16,767 bases of DNA from Rhodoluna sp. (GTDB lineage Bacteria; Actinomycetota; Actinomycetes; Actinomycetales; Microbacteriaceae), in assembly GCA_017984715.1 (NCBI GenBank), contig JAGNYY010000009.1, forward strand, positions 1-16,767, read 5' to 3'. Position numbers and translations under genes: made by a program. Below, one piece after another: positions 1 through 8,535 of the stretch (position 1 is its first letter; every line of letters begins with the position of its first letter). The notes beneath the pieces are model-generated. The model was not told the DNA's origin. It saw nothing but the letters and a program-made list of their open reading frames with translations, and made no database searches.

Positions 1-153
1 TCCGCGTAAGTTGCGACATTTCTTAGGCGCGCCGCGCTTGCTTTTTCTATTACAGGAAGTATTTTGACTCGTAAGGCGTTGCACGTTTGCTATTGAACGA
101 TTTTTGTTGCACACTATGCACGCTCGAAGACTTTGAACCGAAAGGGTAGGCGC
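1..153. other. Upstream region of the DUF4193 gene, no recognised gene
   Basis: No gene is recognised here. One plus-strand frame is open from base 2 to a TGA at 65-67 and could be the tail of an upstream gene, but its 21 residues match nothing I know. One minus-strand frame is open to the window edge and is rich in Lys/Arg, with no recognisable motif. The rest is probably the leader of the DUF4193 gene. Confidence 0.5.
93..120 (+). promoter_or_regulatory. Possible promoter of the DUF4193 gene
   Basis: A TTGAAC hexamer at 93-98 is followed after 16 nt by TATGCA at 115-120. This would start a transcript near 127 with a leader of about 27 nt. The -10 match is poor because it lacks the conserved last T, so this is a weak call from pattern and position only. 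Confidence 0.25.
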
Positions 154-444
154 ATGGCCACCGATTACGATGCACCTCGAAAAAACGACGACGATGTTGA
201 GTCGATCGAGGCCATCAAGGAGCGCACTCCTGACAAGCTCGCGGGCCTAGTTGATAGTGATGAATCCGAGCACGGCGAAGGGTTTTCCATCCCTGATGTC
301 GTCTCTGAAGATCTTGACGTTGTAGTCTTGCCGCCTCAGGACGACGAGTTCACCTGCTCCGAGTGCTTCATTGTTAAGCACCACTCACTGCTTGCCGCCA
401 AGAAGGGCAAGTACGGCAAGGTTTGCATCGAGTGTGAAGGCTAA
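154..444 (+). CDS. DUF4193 family protein (small actinobacterial cysteine-pair protein)
   Basis: Predicted 96-residue acidic protein. The N-terminus begins MATDYDAPRK, followed by an acidic linker. The sequence LDVVVLPPQDDEFTC leads into two CxxC pairs at about C68/C71 and C91/C94, spaced like a small zinc ribbon. Family knowledge: DUF4193 proteins are about 100 residues, confined to actinobacteria and of unknown function; zinc binding is inferred from the cysteines. I chose the ATG at 154 over the in-frame TTG at 133 because AAAGGG (141-146) is well placed before it and MATDYDAPRK is the usual family start. The stop overlaps the DUF3093 stop on the other strand by 4 bp. Confidence 0.88.
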   Translation: MATDYDAPRKNDDDVESIEAIKERTPDKLAGLVDSDESEHGEGFSIPDVVSEDLDVVVLPPQDDEFTCSECFIVKHHSLLAAKKGKYGKVCIECEG

Positions 445-890
445 AAGCCTAAAATCTCTTTGATTCTTTCCGGGTGTCTCGTAGAAAACAACCAGTATGG
501 AGTTGGGTCGGCAGGGTCGTTGATTCTGACGCGAACCAGTGTGTTCACCGAACCTTGAAAGTGAATCCAGGCTCGAGGGTCTAGTTCTCGTCCTCGTGCG
601 ACGAAGGCATCTGGCTTGGCAATTACTTCTACGCCGGTAACGAAGCGTCTTTCAATTGAAGCGCCAGAGACTTCGATTGTTTTTTCAGTGATATGGATGC
701 GGGCAGACTTCGCAATCATCAGAAATGTGACCAGCACCGTCGCCACAAGCCCAGACCAAACCCCGAGCGACTCGTTAATTGGCAAAAAAGTTAGCCACAG
801 AGTTGGGTAAACGGCTAAAACCGGGATAAAACTGGACCAGTTCGGGAGCACTTTTTCTGAGTACTTGGGTTCAATACGCTCTTCGTTCAT
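441..890 (-). CDS. DUF3093 family membrane protein
   Basis: Predicted 149-residue protein. After a short charged N-terminus come two hydrophobic segments, roughly residues 20-37 and 42-60, separated by a short loop (PINESLG). A soluble C-terminal domain of about 85 residues follows and looks like beta strands (RIHITEKTIEVSG...). This arrangement fits DUF3093, an actinobacterial family of unknown function usually found beside dut. It is convergent with the DUF4193 gene (4-bp overlap of stop codons) and divergent from dut, 22 bp from the dut start. No Shine-Dalgarno sequence precedes the ATG. A TAATCT box on the minus strand (897-902) ends 6 nt before it, which suggests a leaderless transcript. 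Confidence 0.8.
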   Translation of the reverse strand: MNEERIEPKYSEKVLPNWSSFIPVLAVYPTLWLTFLPINESLGVWSGLVATVLVTFLMIAKSARIHITEKTIEVSGASIERRFVTGVEVIAKPDAFVARGRELDPRAWIHFQGSVNTLVRVRINDPADPTPYWLFSTRHPERIKEILGF

Positions 891-896
891 TCCATT

Positions 897-902
897 AGAT
901 TA
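897..902 (-). promoter_or_regulatory. Putative -10 box for a leaderless DUF3093 transcript
   Basis: On the minus strand the hexamer reads TAATCT, a good match to TAnnnT. Six nucleotides separate it from the ATG whose A is at 890, so transcription would begin at or next to the start codon. There is no ribosome binding site in the gap. It shares two bases (901-902, TA) with the -10 box of dut on the other strand. Confidence 0.45.
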
Positions 903-906
903 CGCT
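901..906 (+). promoter_or_regulatory. Putative -10 box for a leaderless dut operon transcript
   Basis: TACGCT matches TAnnnT and ends 6 nt before the GTG at 913. Transcription would therefore begin at the first base of the start codon. There is no Shine-Dalgarno sequence. The box overlaps the divergent -10 of the DUF3093 gene by the shared TA at 901-902. Confidence 0.45.
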
Positions 907-912
907 CTAACG

Positions 913-1350
913 GTGACCAAAAAACTTCCTGTTCTATTAGTTTCCGAGCCAGGCCTCGAGCCTAGCTATGCCCAACCAGGTGATGCCGGAGCCGATCTAC
1001 GCGCAGCTACCGACGTGATAATCCCAGCGATGGGGCGCCTAACAGTTAGAACTGGAGTATCAATTGCACTCCCTGACGGATACGTCGGTTTGGTACATCC
1101 TCGGAGTGGTTTGTCTGCAAAACACGGAATCACGGTTCTCAACGCTCCCGGCACGGTGGATGCTGGCTACCGAGGAGAAATTGCTGTCACCCTGTACAAC
1201 AGCACAAGTGAGGACTTCTCGGTCTCCCGAGGCGATCGAATCGCCCAACTAGTCATTCAAGCCATTGAGATTGCTGACTTCATTATGGTCGAGACCCTGC
1301 CCGGCTCCCACCGAGGCACTGCCGGTTTCGGTTCGACAGGCACCAAGTAA
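913..1350 (+). CDS. dut: dUTP diphosphatase (deoxyuridine 5'-triphosphate nucleotidohydrolase)
   Basis: Hydrolyses dUTP to dUMP and pyrophosphate, keeping uracil out of DNA and supplying dUMP for thymidylate synthesis. All five motifs of the trimeric dUTPase family are visible: AGADLRA (about residues 25-31), PRSGLS (63-68), GTVDAGYRGEI (80-90) with the catalytic Asp at 83, RGDRIAQLV (106-114), and the glycine-rich C-terminal arm RGTAGFGSTG (134-143). The 145-residue length is normal. I chose the GTG at 913 because upstream codons run into the divergent DUF3093 gene and a TACGCT box sits 6 nt before it. The DUF3710 gene follows after 1 nt, so they form an operon. Confidence 0.95.
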   Translation: MTKKLPVLLVSEPGLEPSYAQPGDAGADLRAATDVIIPAMGRLTVRTGVSIALPDGYVGLVHPRSGLSAKHGITVLNAPGTVDAGYRGEIAVTLYNSTSEDFSVSRGDRIAQLVIQAIEIADFIMVETLPGSHRGTAGFGSTGTK

Positions 1351-1351
1351 C

Positions 1352-1954
1352 GTGTCGGACCTTTATCAGAATGAGAAGTCTGCGCCGCTAGACCGACCGT
1401 CAGCCGGGCCGTTTGACTCGTCTGAGGTTGAGCTTCATGGAACTTTTCTGAATTTGGGTTCCATTCTCTTGCCGACACGAGATGGCCTGCAGGTAAGACT
1501 AGAAGTAGAAGAGCCCAGCCAGCGTGTCGTTGCTGTAACACTCGAATATGATGATTCAGCACTGCAGCTGCAGGCCTTCGCAACTCCAAAATCGGAGGGC
1601 CTCTGGCATTCAATCAGGCAGCAACTGGAGGATTCGGTGCTTGCCCAAGGCGGATCAGTCGAGAATCGAGTCGGATCATTAGGGCCAGAGCTTTTGGCGA
1701 GAATTCCAATTTCAAACGACACTGGCACACAAATTGGAACTCGCTTTTCGCGGTTCGTCGGAGTCGATGGGCCTAAATGGTTCTTGAAAGGCGTGATTTC
1801 AGGCGCTGCCATTACCGACCCAAAGGCCTCTGCAGAACTCGATGACTTGTTCCGTAGCGTTACGATACAGCGCGATGCGACACCGCTTCCGCCGGGTGAC
1901 CTACTTCCACTAACTCTTCCTGGCGGCACGATTGCACCGCCAAAGGCAATCTAG
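1352..1954 (+). CDS. DUF3710 family protein
   Basis: Predicted 200-residue soluble protein with no signal peptide or membrane segment. The order fits DUF3710: an N-terminal extension, a strand-rich start (LNLGSILLPTRDGLQVRLE), the central LWHSIRQQLEDSV helix, then PKWFLKGVISGAA and a C-terminal DLFRSVTIQRD. DUF3710 is an actinobacterial family of unknown function that usually sits between dut and DUF3159, as here. The GTG at 1352, 1 nt after the dut stop, gives a protein starting VSDLYQNE. The open frame extends upstream inside dut, but that start would overlap dut by 86 bp and is unlikely. The stop abuts the DUF3159 start. Confidence 0.85.
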   Translation: MSDLYQNEKSAPLDRPSAGPFDSSEVELHGTFLNLGSILLPTRDGLQVRLEVEEPSQRVVAVTLEYDDSALQLQAFATPKSEGLWHSIRQQLEDSVLAQGGSVENRVGSLGPELLARIPISNDTGTQIGTRFSRFVGVDGPKWFLKGVISGAAITDPKASAELDDLFRSVTIQRDATPLPPGDLLPLTLPGGTIAPPKAI

Positions 1955-2629
1955 ATGACAGATCCTAGAGCCGGACGCACAAACGCGATGCGCAGACTAG
2001 GCATCCAAGAAAAGGATGGCGTCGCAACGCTCGATCGCGAATCACTGATGGCCTCACTTGGAGGTTGGCTGGGCATCATCCAAAGTTCCATCCCAGCGGC
2101 ATTATTCGTGCTCGTCTTTGCGCTAACCAAGGAAACCGTTGCTGCCGTTGTGGTCTCTTTGAGTGTGTCAACTGGTTTCGTTGTTCTACAGATCATCACC
2201 CGCAAGCCCCTGACTCAAGCGATTGCTGGCGCGCTCGGCATCGCCCTATCCGCTTACCTCACTCTCCGTGACGGAGGGCATCCGGCAGATTATTTCGTCC
2301 AAGGCTTCATCACAAATATTGCCTACGGGTCAGCACTGGCTCTTTCTGTCTTAGTTCGCTGGCCACTGATTGGTTTCCTAGTTGGCCTGTTAAAAGGCGA
2401 ACCGCTCGGATGGCGCACAGACAAGAAGCTACTTCGCCGCGCAGACCTTGCGACCATGCTCTTCGTCGCACTTTTCTCTCTCAGGCTATTGGTGCAATTA
2501 CCTCTTTACTTTGCCGGCCAAATCGAAGCTCTGGGAATCGCTAGAGTTGCCATGGGAGTGCCTTTATATGCGCTTTGTATCTGGCTTTCATGGTTGTTGC
2601 TGCGAAGCAGCATCTCGGCGACCAAGTAA
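1955..2629 (+). CDS. DUF3159 family integral membrane protein
   Basis: Predicted 224-residue polytopic membrane protein. A polar N-terminus of about 33 residues precedes roughly six hydrophobic stretches, near residues 38-58, 61-80, 87-103, 116-146 (possibly two), 167-185 and 196-218. The sequence fits DUF3159, an actinobacterial membrane family of unknown function located in the dut-DUF3710 operon. The ATG directly follows the DUF3710 stop, with AAAGG at 1942-1946 correctly placed as a ribosome binding site inside the upstream gene, so the genes are probably translationally coupled. No transporter or enzyme signature is visible. Confidence 0.85.
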   Translation: MTDPRAGRTNAMRRLGIQEKDGVATLDRESLMASLGGWLGIIQSSIPAALFVLVFALTKETVAAVVVSLSVSTGFVVLQIITRKPLTQAIAGALGIALSAYLTLRDGGHPADYFVQGFITNIAYGSALALSVLVRWPLIGFLVGLLKGEPLGWRTDKKLLRRADLATMLFVALFSLRLLVQLPLYFAGQIEALGIARVAMGVPLYALCIWLSWLLLRSSISATK

Positions 2630-2673
2630 GTGCTATTTTTGTACGGTAATGCAGTAAACAAAGGAGTGGCTAC

Positions 2674-5352
2674 ATGTCCAAAGTAAACAGCTTCGGTTCT
2701 TCAGACCAGCTTGTCGTTGGTTCAAAAACTTATCGAATCTTCAAGCTAGATTCTGTGGACGCAAAGACGCTTCCATACAGCTTGAAAATTCTTCTCGAAA
2801 ACTTGTTGCGCACCGAAGATGGTGCAAACATCACAGCTGAGCACGTAAACGCCCTGGTCAATTGGGACCCAAGCGTCGAACCGGACACAGAAATCCAGTT
2901 CACCCCCGCGCGCGTCATCATGCAGGACTTCACCGGCGTCCCTTGCGTTGTCGACCTGGCAACCATGCGCGAGGCCGTGGCCGAACTCGGCGGAGACCCA
3001 AAGCGCATCAACCCGCTAGCACCAGCCGAGCTCGTTATCGACCACTCAGTGCAGATCGATGTCGCGGGAAGCGCAGACGCTTTTGAGCGCAACGTCGAGT
3101 TCGAATACAACCGCAACGGTGAGCGTTACCAGTTCCTTCGCTGGGGGCAGACAGCCTTCGATGACTTCAAAGTTGTCCCTCCTGGCACCGGCATCGTCCA
3201 CCAGGTAAACATTGAGTACTTAGCGCGCACCATTATGGCTCGTGAAGTCAACGGTGAGGTTCAGGCCTACCCAGACAGCTGTGTTGGCACCGACTCGCAC
3301 ACCACCATGGTGAACGGTCTTGGTGTTCTTGGTTGGGGAGTTGGCGGCATTGAAGCCGAGGCAGCAATGCTCGGTCAGCCAGTTTCGATGTTGATTCCGA
3401 AGGTGGTTGGCTTCAAGCTGACAGGCCAGATCTCAACCGGTGTCACCGCAACCGACGTTGTTCTAACAATTACGGAAATGCTTCGCAAGCATGGCGTGGT
3501 GGGCAAGTTCGTTGAATTCTATGGAGCTGGCGTTAGTTCAGTGCCACTAGCAAACCGTGCAACCATCGGAAACATGAGCCCAGAATTTGGCTCTACCGCA
3601 GCAATGTTCCCAATCGATGAGGTCACCCTCGACTACTTGCGCATCACCGGCCGCCCTCAGGAGCAAATCGACCTAGTCGAGGCCTACAGCAAGGCACAGG
3701 GGCTATGGCACGACCCAAGCATTGAGCCTCGCTTCAGCGAGTATCTAGAGCTTGACTTGAGCACCGTGGTCCCTTCAATCGCTGGACCGAAGCGCCCACA
3801 GGACCGCATCGTCCTAAGCGACGCGAAGGCGGCCTTCGAGAAGGTTCTACCAAGCTACTCGGCAGAGGCTTCGAAGCCGACTGCGGTTAAGGGCCAAGAC
3901 TTCGCAATGAACAATGGTCACGTTGCTATTGCATCGATCACCTCTTGCACCAACACTTCAAACCCATCCGTGATGTTGGCTGCCGGCCTGGTAGCTCGCA
4001 ATGCCGTTGCCAAGGGCCTGAAGGCCAAGCCATGGGTGAAGACTTCGCTTGCACCAGGTTCTAAGGTTGTCACCGAGTATTACAACAAGGCCGGCCTAAC
4101 TAAGGATCTAGACGCACTTGGCTTCAACCTAGTTGGCTATGGTTGCGCTACCTGTATCGGAAACTCAGGGCCTCTTTCAGACGAAATCTCGGAAGCAATC
4201 AACCACAACGACCTTGCAGTCACCGCTGTGCTATCTGGAAACCGCAACTTTGAGGGCCGCATTAGCCCTGATGTGAAGATGAACTACTTGGCTTCGCCTC
4301 CGCTGGTAATCGCTTACGCACTTGCCGGAACCATGGACTTCGACTTCGAGAAGGATTCTCTAGGCGAAGACACCAATGGTAATGCTGTCTATCTTGCCGA
4401 CATCTGGCCGACCGCAGCTGAGGTTCAGAAGACGATTGACGAGTCAATCAACTCTGAAATGTTCAAAACCCAGTATGCGGGTGTCTTCGACGGCGATGAC
4501 CGCTGGAAATCACTGCCTACCCCGAAGGGAGCGGTCTTCGAGTGGGATCCAAAGTCAACCTACGTTCGTAAGCCACCATACTTCGATGGCATGAAGATGA
4601 CTCCGGAGGCCGTCAAGGACATCCTTGGTGCACGCGTTCTAGCGAAGCTTGGTGACTCGGTAACAACCGACCACATCAGCCCTGCTGGATCGATTAAGGT
4701 CGACTCACCAGCTGGCCAGTACTTGACCGAGAATGGCATCTCGCGCGTAGACTTCAACAGCTATGGCTCGCGTCGTGGAAACCACGAGGTAATGATTCGC
4801 GGTACCTTCGCGAACATCCGACTTCGCAATCAGCTGCTCAACGATGTAGAGGGTGGTTACACCCGCGACTTCACTCAGGCCGATGGCCCGCAGTCGTTCA
4901 TCTACGACGCATCGAGCAACTACCAAGCTGAAGGTACACCGCTAGTTATCCTGGGCGGCAAGGAATATGGTTCTGGTTCGTCTCGTGACTGGGCAGCAAA
5001 GGGCACCAGCTTGCTTGGTGTTCGTGCAGTTATCACCGAAAGCTTCGAGCGAATCCACCGCAGCAACCTAATCGGTATGGGAGTCCTTCCGCTCCAGTTC
5101 CCGGCTGGTCAAAACGCAGAGTCACTGGGTCTAGATGGCACCGAGGTGTTCAGCATCACTGGTGTTGAAGAACTCAACAACGGTGTGACGCCAAAGACCG
5201 TTCGCGTTTCGGCTGCACCGTCTTCACACTCTTCTACTGGTAAGCCTGTGGTTGAGTTTGACGCCGTGGTTCGCATCGACACACCTGGAGAGGCCGACTA
5301 CTACCGCAACGGCGGAATCCTTCAGTACGTATTGAGAAGCCTAGTTTCCTAA
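2674..5352 (+). CDS. acnA: Aconitate hydratase A (aconitase)
   Basis: Isomerises citrate to isocitrate through cis-aconitate in the cytoplasmic TCA cycle. At 892 residues it has the usual length of the AcnA/IRP1-type enzyme. The N-terminal part has the substrate-loop sequence [13 protein letters not shown] (about D207-H209). The three [4Fe-4S] ligands are at about C425 ([12 protein letters not shown]) and C491/C494 ([12 protein letters not shown]). The C-terminal swivel domain carries [11 protein letters not shown] near 763-773. The start has a strong ribosome binding site, AAGGAG at 2661-2666. A separate promoter in the 44-nt gap after the DUF3159 gene is possible but not clear. dxs follows after 37 nt with no terminator visible, so some co-transcription is likely. 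Confidence 0.97.
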   Translation: MSKVNSFGSSDQLVVGSKTYRIFKLDSVDAKTLPYSLKILLENLLRTEDGANITAEHVNALVNWDPSVEPDTEIQFTPARVIMQDFTGVPCVVDLATMREAVAELGGDPKRINPLAPAELVIDHSVQIDVAGSADAFERNVEFEYNRNGERYQFLRWGQTAFDDFKVVPPGTGIVHQVNIEYLARTIMAREVNGEVQAYPDSCVGTDSHTTMVNGLGVLGWGVGGIEAEAAMLGQPVSMLIPKVVGFKLTGQISTGVTATDVVLTITEMLRKHGVVGKFVEFYGAGVSSVPLANRATIGNMSPEFGSTAAMFPIDEVTLDYLRITGRPQEQIDLVEAYSKAQGLWHDPSIEPRFSEYLELDLSTVVPSIAGPKRPQDRIVLSDAKAAFEKVLPSYSAEASKPTAVKGQDFAMNNGHVAIASITSCTNTSNPSVMLAAGLVARNAVAKGLKAKPWVKTSLAPGSKVVTEYYNKAGLTKDLDALGFNLVGYGCATCIGNSGPLSDEISEAINHNDLAVTAVLSGNRNFEGRISPDVKMNYLASPPLVIAYALAGTMDFDFEKDSLGEDTNGNAVYLADIWPTAAEVQKTIDESINSEMFKTQYAGVFDGDDRWKSLPTPKGAVFEWDPKSTYVRKPPYFDGMKMTPEAVKDILGARVLAKLGDSVTTDHISPAGSIKVDSPAGQYLTENGISRVDFNSYGSRRGNHEVMIRGTFANIRLRNQLLNDVEGGYTRDFTQADGPQSFIYDASSNYQAEGTPLVILGGKEYGSGSSRDWAAKGTSLLGVRAVITESFERIHRSNLIGMGVLPLQFPAGQNAESLGLDGTEVFSITGVEELNNGVTPKTVRVSAAPSSHSSTGKPVVEFDAVVRIDTPGEADYYRNGGILQYVLRSLVS

Positions 5353-5389
5353 GGGAAATAACGGCTATCGAATCTCGGTTGCAAAGGTT

Positions 5390-7336
5390 ATGAGTCTTCT
5401 AGAGAACATCAAAGGTCCCCGCGATCTTGACGACCTTTCTGAAGCACAACTCAGAGACCTTTGCACCGAGATTCGCTCCTTTTTGGTTGGTTCGGTAGCA
5501 AAGACCGGTGGACACCTTGGGCCGAACCTCGGCGTAGTCGAGATGACCGTGGCGATCCACAAGGTTTTCGATTCGCCCAAAGACTCAATCATTTTTGATA
5601 CCGGGCATCAGTCATACGTGCACAAGTTACTGACTGGACGCCAAGACTTTTCGACGCTTCGCCAGCGAGAGGGATTGGCCGGATACCCACAGCGCGGTGA
5701 GTCTGTTCACGACATCGTAGAGAGCTCGCACGCGAGTTCTTCGCTATCGTGGGCCGACGGCATCGCTAAGGCTTATAAGCTCACCAATCAACACGACCGC
5801 TACGTGATCGCTGTTGTCGGAGATGGCTCGCTCACCGGAGGCATGACCTGGGAAGCGCTCAACAACATTTCTGATGACAATGATCGCAAATTGGTGATTG
5901 TTGTGAACGATAACGGGCGTTCCTACGCGCCAACAATCGGTGGCCTTGCGCGCTATTTGAACGGAATCCGGACAGAGAAGCTCTACCGCCGGCTTTACCG
6001 CGCCAGTAAGAGCTTTTTCTTCAGGTTCGGGCTCGTTGGCCGGTTGATATATTCAGCGGCACGCGGTGCGGGCAAGGGTCTACTCGGATCATTCGCGCCT
6101 AAGGGATTGTTTCCAAACCTAGACATCAAGTACATCGGCCCGATCGACGGTCATGACCTTGACGCGATGGAGCAGGCCCTTCAGCAGGCCAAGAAGTATG
6201 CCAACCCCGTCATCGTGCACGCCATCACTCAAAAAGGCAAGGGATACGACCCGGCCACGTTGAACGAAGAGGATCAGTTCCACGCTGTCGGGCAGATTGA
6301 CCCTGAGACCGGCAAGTCTCTTGAGGCTGGTTCCGGCCAGTCCTGGACAAGTGTCTTCAGTGAAGAAATCGTCAAGGTTGCCGACCGTCGTCCAGATGTG
6401 GTTGGCATCACCGGCGCCATGCTGATTCCAGTCGGCCTTGACAAGTTCGCAGCTAAATATCCAGCGCGAGTTTTCGATGTCGGAATCGCCGAACAGCACG
6501 CGGTGACATCGGCTGCTGGAATGGCCTTTGGAGGTTTGCACCCTGTAGTCGCCGTTTACGCAACATTCATGAACCGAGCGTTTGACCAGGTGCTCATGGA
6601 TGTGGCGCTGCACGACGCGGGTGTCACCTTCGTTCTAGACCGCGCTGGAGTCACTGGCCCGGATGGCCCAAGTCACCACGGCATGTGGGATCTTGCGATG
6701 TTGCAGATTGTTCCCGGCATAATGCTGAGCTCACCTCGAGATGCCGACGTACTTAGAGAACTCATCAACGAAGCCGTTGAAGTTCGTGACAAACCAACTG
6801 TTATTCGCTTCGGCAAGGGCACAGCGGGCACAAGCATTCCAGCTATTAGACGAACTCACGATGGTGTCGATGTTCTCAAGCAGTCCTCAGCCAAGGATGT
6901 GCTGATTATGTCTGTTGGCTCGATGGCTTCGACAGCACTTCAGGTCGCCGACCTCCTAGCAGCACAGGGAATCGGCGCTACCGTTATTGACCCACGCTGG
7001 GTGGTTCCGGTGCCACGGTCAGTTGTAGAGATGTCGGCGGAACATCGCCTGGTGGTCACGATCGAAGATGGCATCAAGGTTGGTGGCATTGGAACACGAG
7101 TTCGACAGGACCTTCGAGAAGCGCAGATTGACACAGCACTCACCGAAATCGGGTTGCCAGATGAGTTTATTGACCACGCAACGCGCAATCAGATCCTCGA
7201 GGATGCGGGTCTAACGGCGCAGGCTATTGCCCGAGACATTGTTGCGCAGGTAGTCGGTTCGCGAATTCCTCACGCGAGGTCGTTGGGCGCTTCTTCAGCC
7301 GCCAGTGACGCGACTAGCCCGTCAACAATCAACTGA
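5390..7336 (+). CDS. dxs: 1-deoxy-D-xylulose-5-phosphate synthase
   Basis: Thiamine-diphosphate enzyme that condenses pyruvate with glyceraldehyde-3-phosphate, the first step of the MEP isoprenoid pathway. The 648-residue protein begins with the typical MSLLENIKGPRDLDDLS. Visible motifs are TGGHLGPNLG with active-site H42, the ThDP/Mg motif GDGSLTGG (D145) continuing to VVNDN, the catalytic glutamate E368 in GIAEQHAV, and the Arg-Asp loop DRAGVTGPDGPSHHG. The third domain is complete. AAAGG at 5383-5387 lies unusually close (2 nt) to the ATG, so initiation may depend on other signals. The last 67 bp overlap the 3' end of the ribonuclease D gene on the opposite strand, and the tail past VAQVVGSR is Ser/Ala-rich and poorly conserved in kind. 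Confidence 0.97.
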   Translation: MSLLENIKGPRDLDDLSEAQLRDLCTEIRSFLVGSVAKTGGHLGPNLGVVEMTVAIHKVFDSPKDSIIFDTGHQSYVHKLLTGRQDFSTLRQREGLAGYPQRGESVHDIVESSHASSSLSWADGIAKAYKLTNQHDRYVIAVVGDGSLTGGMTWEALNNISDDNDRKLVIVVNDNGRSYAPTIGGLARYLNGIRTEKLYRRLYRASKSFFFRFGLVGRLIYSAARGAGKGLLGSFAPKGLFPNLDIKYIGPIDGHDLDAMEQALQQAKKYANPVIVHAITQKGKGYDPATLNEEDQFHAVGQIDPETGKSLEAGSGQSWTSVFSEEIVKVADRRPDVVGITGAMLIPVGLDKFAAKYPARVFDVGIAEQHAVTSAAGMAFGGLHPVVAVYATFMNRAFDQVLMDVALHDAGVTFVLDRAGVTGPDGPSHHGMWDLAMLQIVPGIMLSSPRDADVLRELINEAVEVRDKPTVIRFGKGTAGTSIPAIRRTHDGVDVLKQSSAKDVLIMSVGSMASTALQVADLLAAQGIGATVIDPRWVVPVPRSVVEMSAEHRLVVTIEDGIKVGGIGTRVRQDLREAQIDTALTEIGLPDEFIDHATRNQILEDAGLTAQAIARDIVAQVVGSRIPHARSLGASSAASDATSPSTIN

Positions 7337-8535
7337 CCAGTAAGCTCTATCTGCCAGTCGCGAGCACCCAAAGCACGTAAGGCCGAAGCCACTGCCGCGA
7401 TGTCAAATGCTGGCGGCTCAAAGCAAATGTTCCTCAGGAAGTCCGGCGTCAGTATGTTCTCGACCGGGATTCCGTGCTTTTCGCCTAAATCAGCGATTAG
7501 CGGCCTTATGATTTTCAATCGACGATCGGCATCCGGGAAGCGGGTCGGCCAAATACGATGATTCGGCATTCCGGTGGCGGCGACCTTGATAGGTGGCAAA
7601 TCGCGGCTGTTCAAGCCATCTTCGATTGCCTTCCACCAAGTGTCTAGATAACTTCGGCTAGCGCGCCCAACGAACGAACGATTCCCCGCGAGCTGGGGCT
7701 TTGACTTAGGTGTCTCTTTGACCACATTCACAATCGAAGAGTCAGGTATGAGGCGGCCAGGCGAAACGTCTAGTTTTACCGCGAGAGCTTCGCGGGCTGA
7801 CCAGAGCTCGCGGGCAATGGCGAGCTTCTTGGCATCCTTGACTTCGTGCAGGCCGGTCATGCCTCGCCACTTGTCGACTTTGGCGGGTTTGGGTTGCGCT
7901 AAAAGTGTGGCAGCAAATTCTTGCTTGGCCCATTCAAGCTTGTTTCGCTCGATCAACACTGCCTCAACCGCTGCCCATAGGTCAAACAGAACATCCACAT
8001 CGAGCGCTGCGTAATTCAGCCAGTCATTAGCCAACGGGCGTGTAGACCAATCAACTGCAGAGTGCTCCTTGGCCAGACGCACCCCCAGCAGAGATTCGGT
8101 TACAGCGCCTAGGCCAACTCGATCAAGCCCAGCGATGCGCGAACCAAGCTCAGTATCGAAAAGACTCGTAGCCGTTAGACCAAGTTCCCTAAGACAAGGA
8201 ATGTCTTGGCTCGCCGCGTGAAGAATCCACGCCTCTGATTTCATGAGCTCGGATAAACCTGCAAAAGGTTTTGGGTCTGCGTCGGGCGCGATAGCGGCAG
8301 GATCAATTAGGTAAATAGGGGAGCCAGCGCGATATATCTGAACTAAGTAAGCTCGCTGCGAATACTTGAAACCACTCGCGCGTTCCGCATCAACAGCGAA
8401 AGGTCCGTTAGCTGCCGCAAGGGTTTCAACCGCTTCCTCAAGCTCTTCAGCCGTTTCAACTAGAAAGACTTCGGTGCGAGGTGACGCTAGCAGAGGTAGT
8501 TCGGCGATTGGCGTTGGCGCCGGCGATTCGGTCAT
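7270..8535 (-). CDS. rnd: Ribonuclease D (DEDDy 3'-5' exonuclease with HRDC domain)
   Basis: Predicted 421-residue 3'-5' exoribonuclease, likely acting in tRNA or other stable-RNA 3' maturation. The DEDDy catalytic set is complete: D49 and E51 in FAVDAERASG, D111 in LHAASQDIP, and Y175/D179 in YAALDVD. An HRDC nucleic-acid-binding domain follows, around residues 215-300 (RELWSAREALAVKLDVSPGRLIPD). This matches the actinobacterial Rnd/HRDC protein. The ATG at 8535 overlaps the DUF3000 stop as ATGA, indicating translational coupling. A longer open frame to 8616 would overlap DUF3000 by 85 bp and is rejected. The 3' end overlaps dxs, tail to tail, by 67 bp. Confidence 0.93.
   Translation of the reverse strand: MTESPAPTPIAELPLLASPRTEVFLVETAEELEEAVETLAAANGPFAVDAERASGFKYSQRAYLVQIYRAGSPIYLIDPAAIAPDADPKPFAGLSELMKSEAWILHAASQDIPCLRELGLTATSLFDTELGSRIAGLDRVGLGAVTESLLGVRLAKEHSAVDWSTRPLANDWLNYAALDVDVLFDLWAAVEAVLIERNKLEWAKQEFAATLLAQPKPAKVDKWRGMTGLHEVKDAKKLAIARELWSAREALAVKLDVSPGRLIPDSSIVNVVKETPKSKPQLAGNRSFVGRASRSYLDTWWKAIEDGLNSRDLPPIKVAATGMPNHRIWPTRFPDADRRLKIIRPLIADLGEKHGIPVENILTPDFLRNICFEPPAFDIAAVASALRALGARDWQIELTGQLIVDGLVASLAAEEAPNDLA

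Noticed and set aside
2..67. Possible C-terminal tail of an upstream plus-strand gene ending at TGA 65-67
   Set aside because: Only 21 codons are visible, with no recognisable family sequence; it cannot be told from chance.
1435..1929. 164-codon minus-strand open frame opposite the DUF3710 gene
   Set aside because: It is Ser/Pro/Arg-rich with no domain, and it is fully covered by a well-supported gene in the dut operon.
6119..6613. 164-codon minus-strand open frame opposite dxs
   Set aside because: It lies fully inside the conserved dxs coding region, has no recognisable domain or ribosome binding site, and is explained by codon bias of the plus-strand gene.
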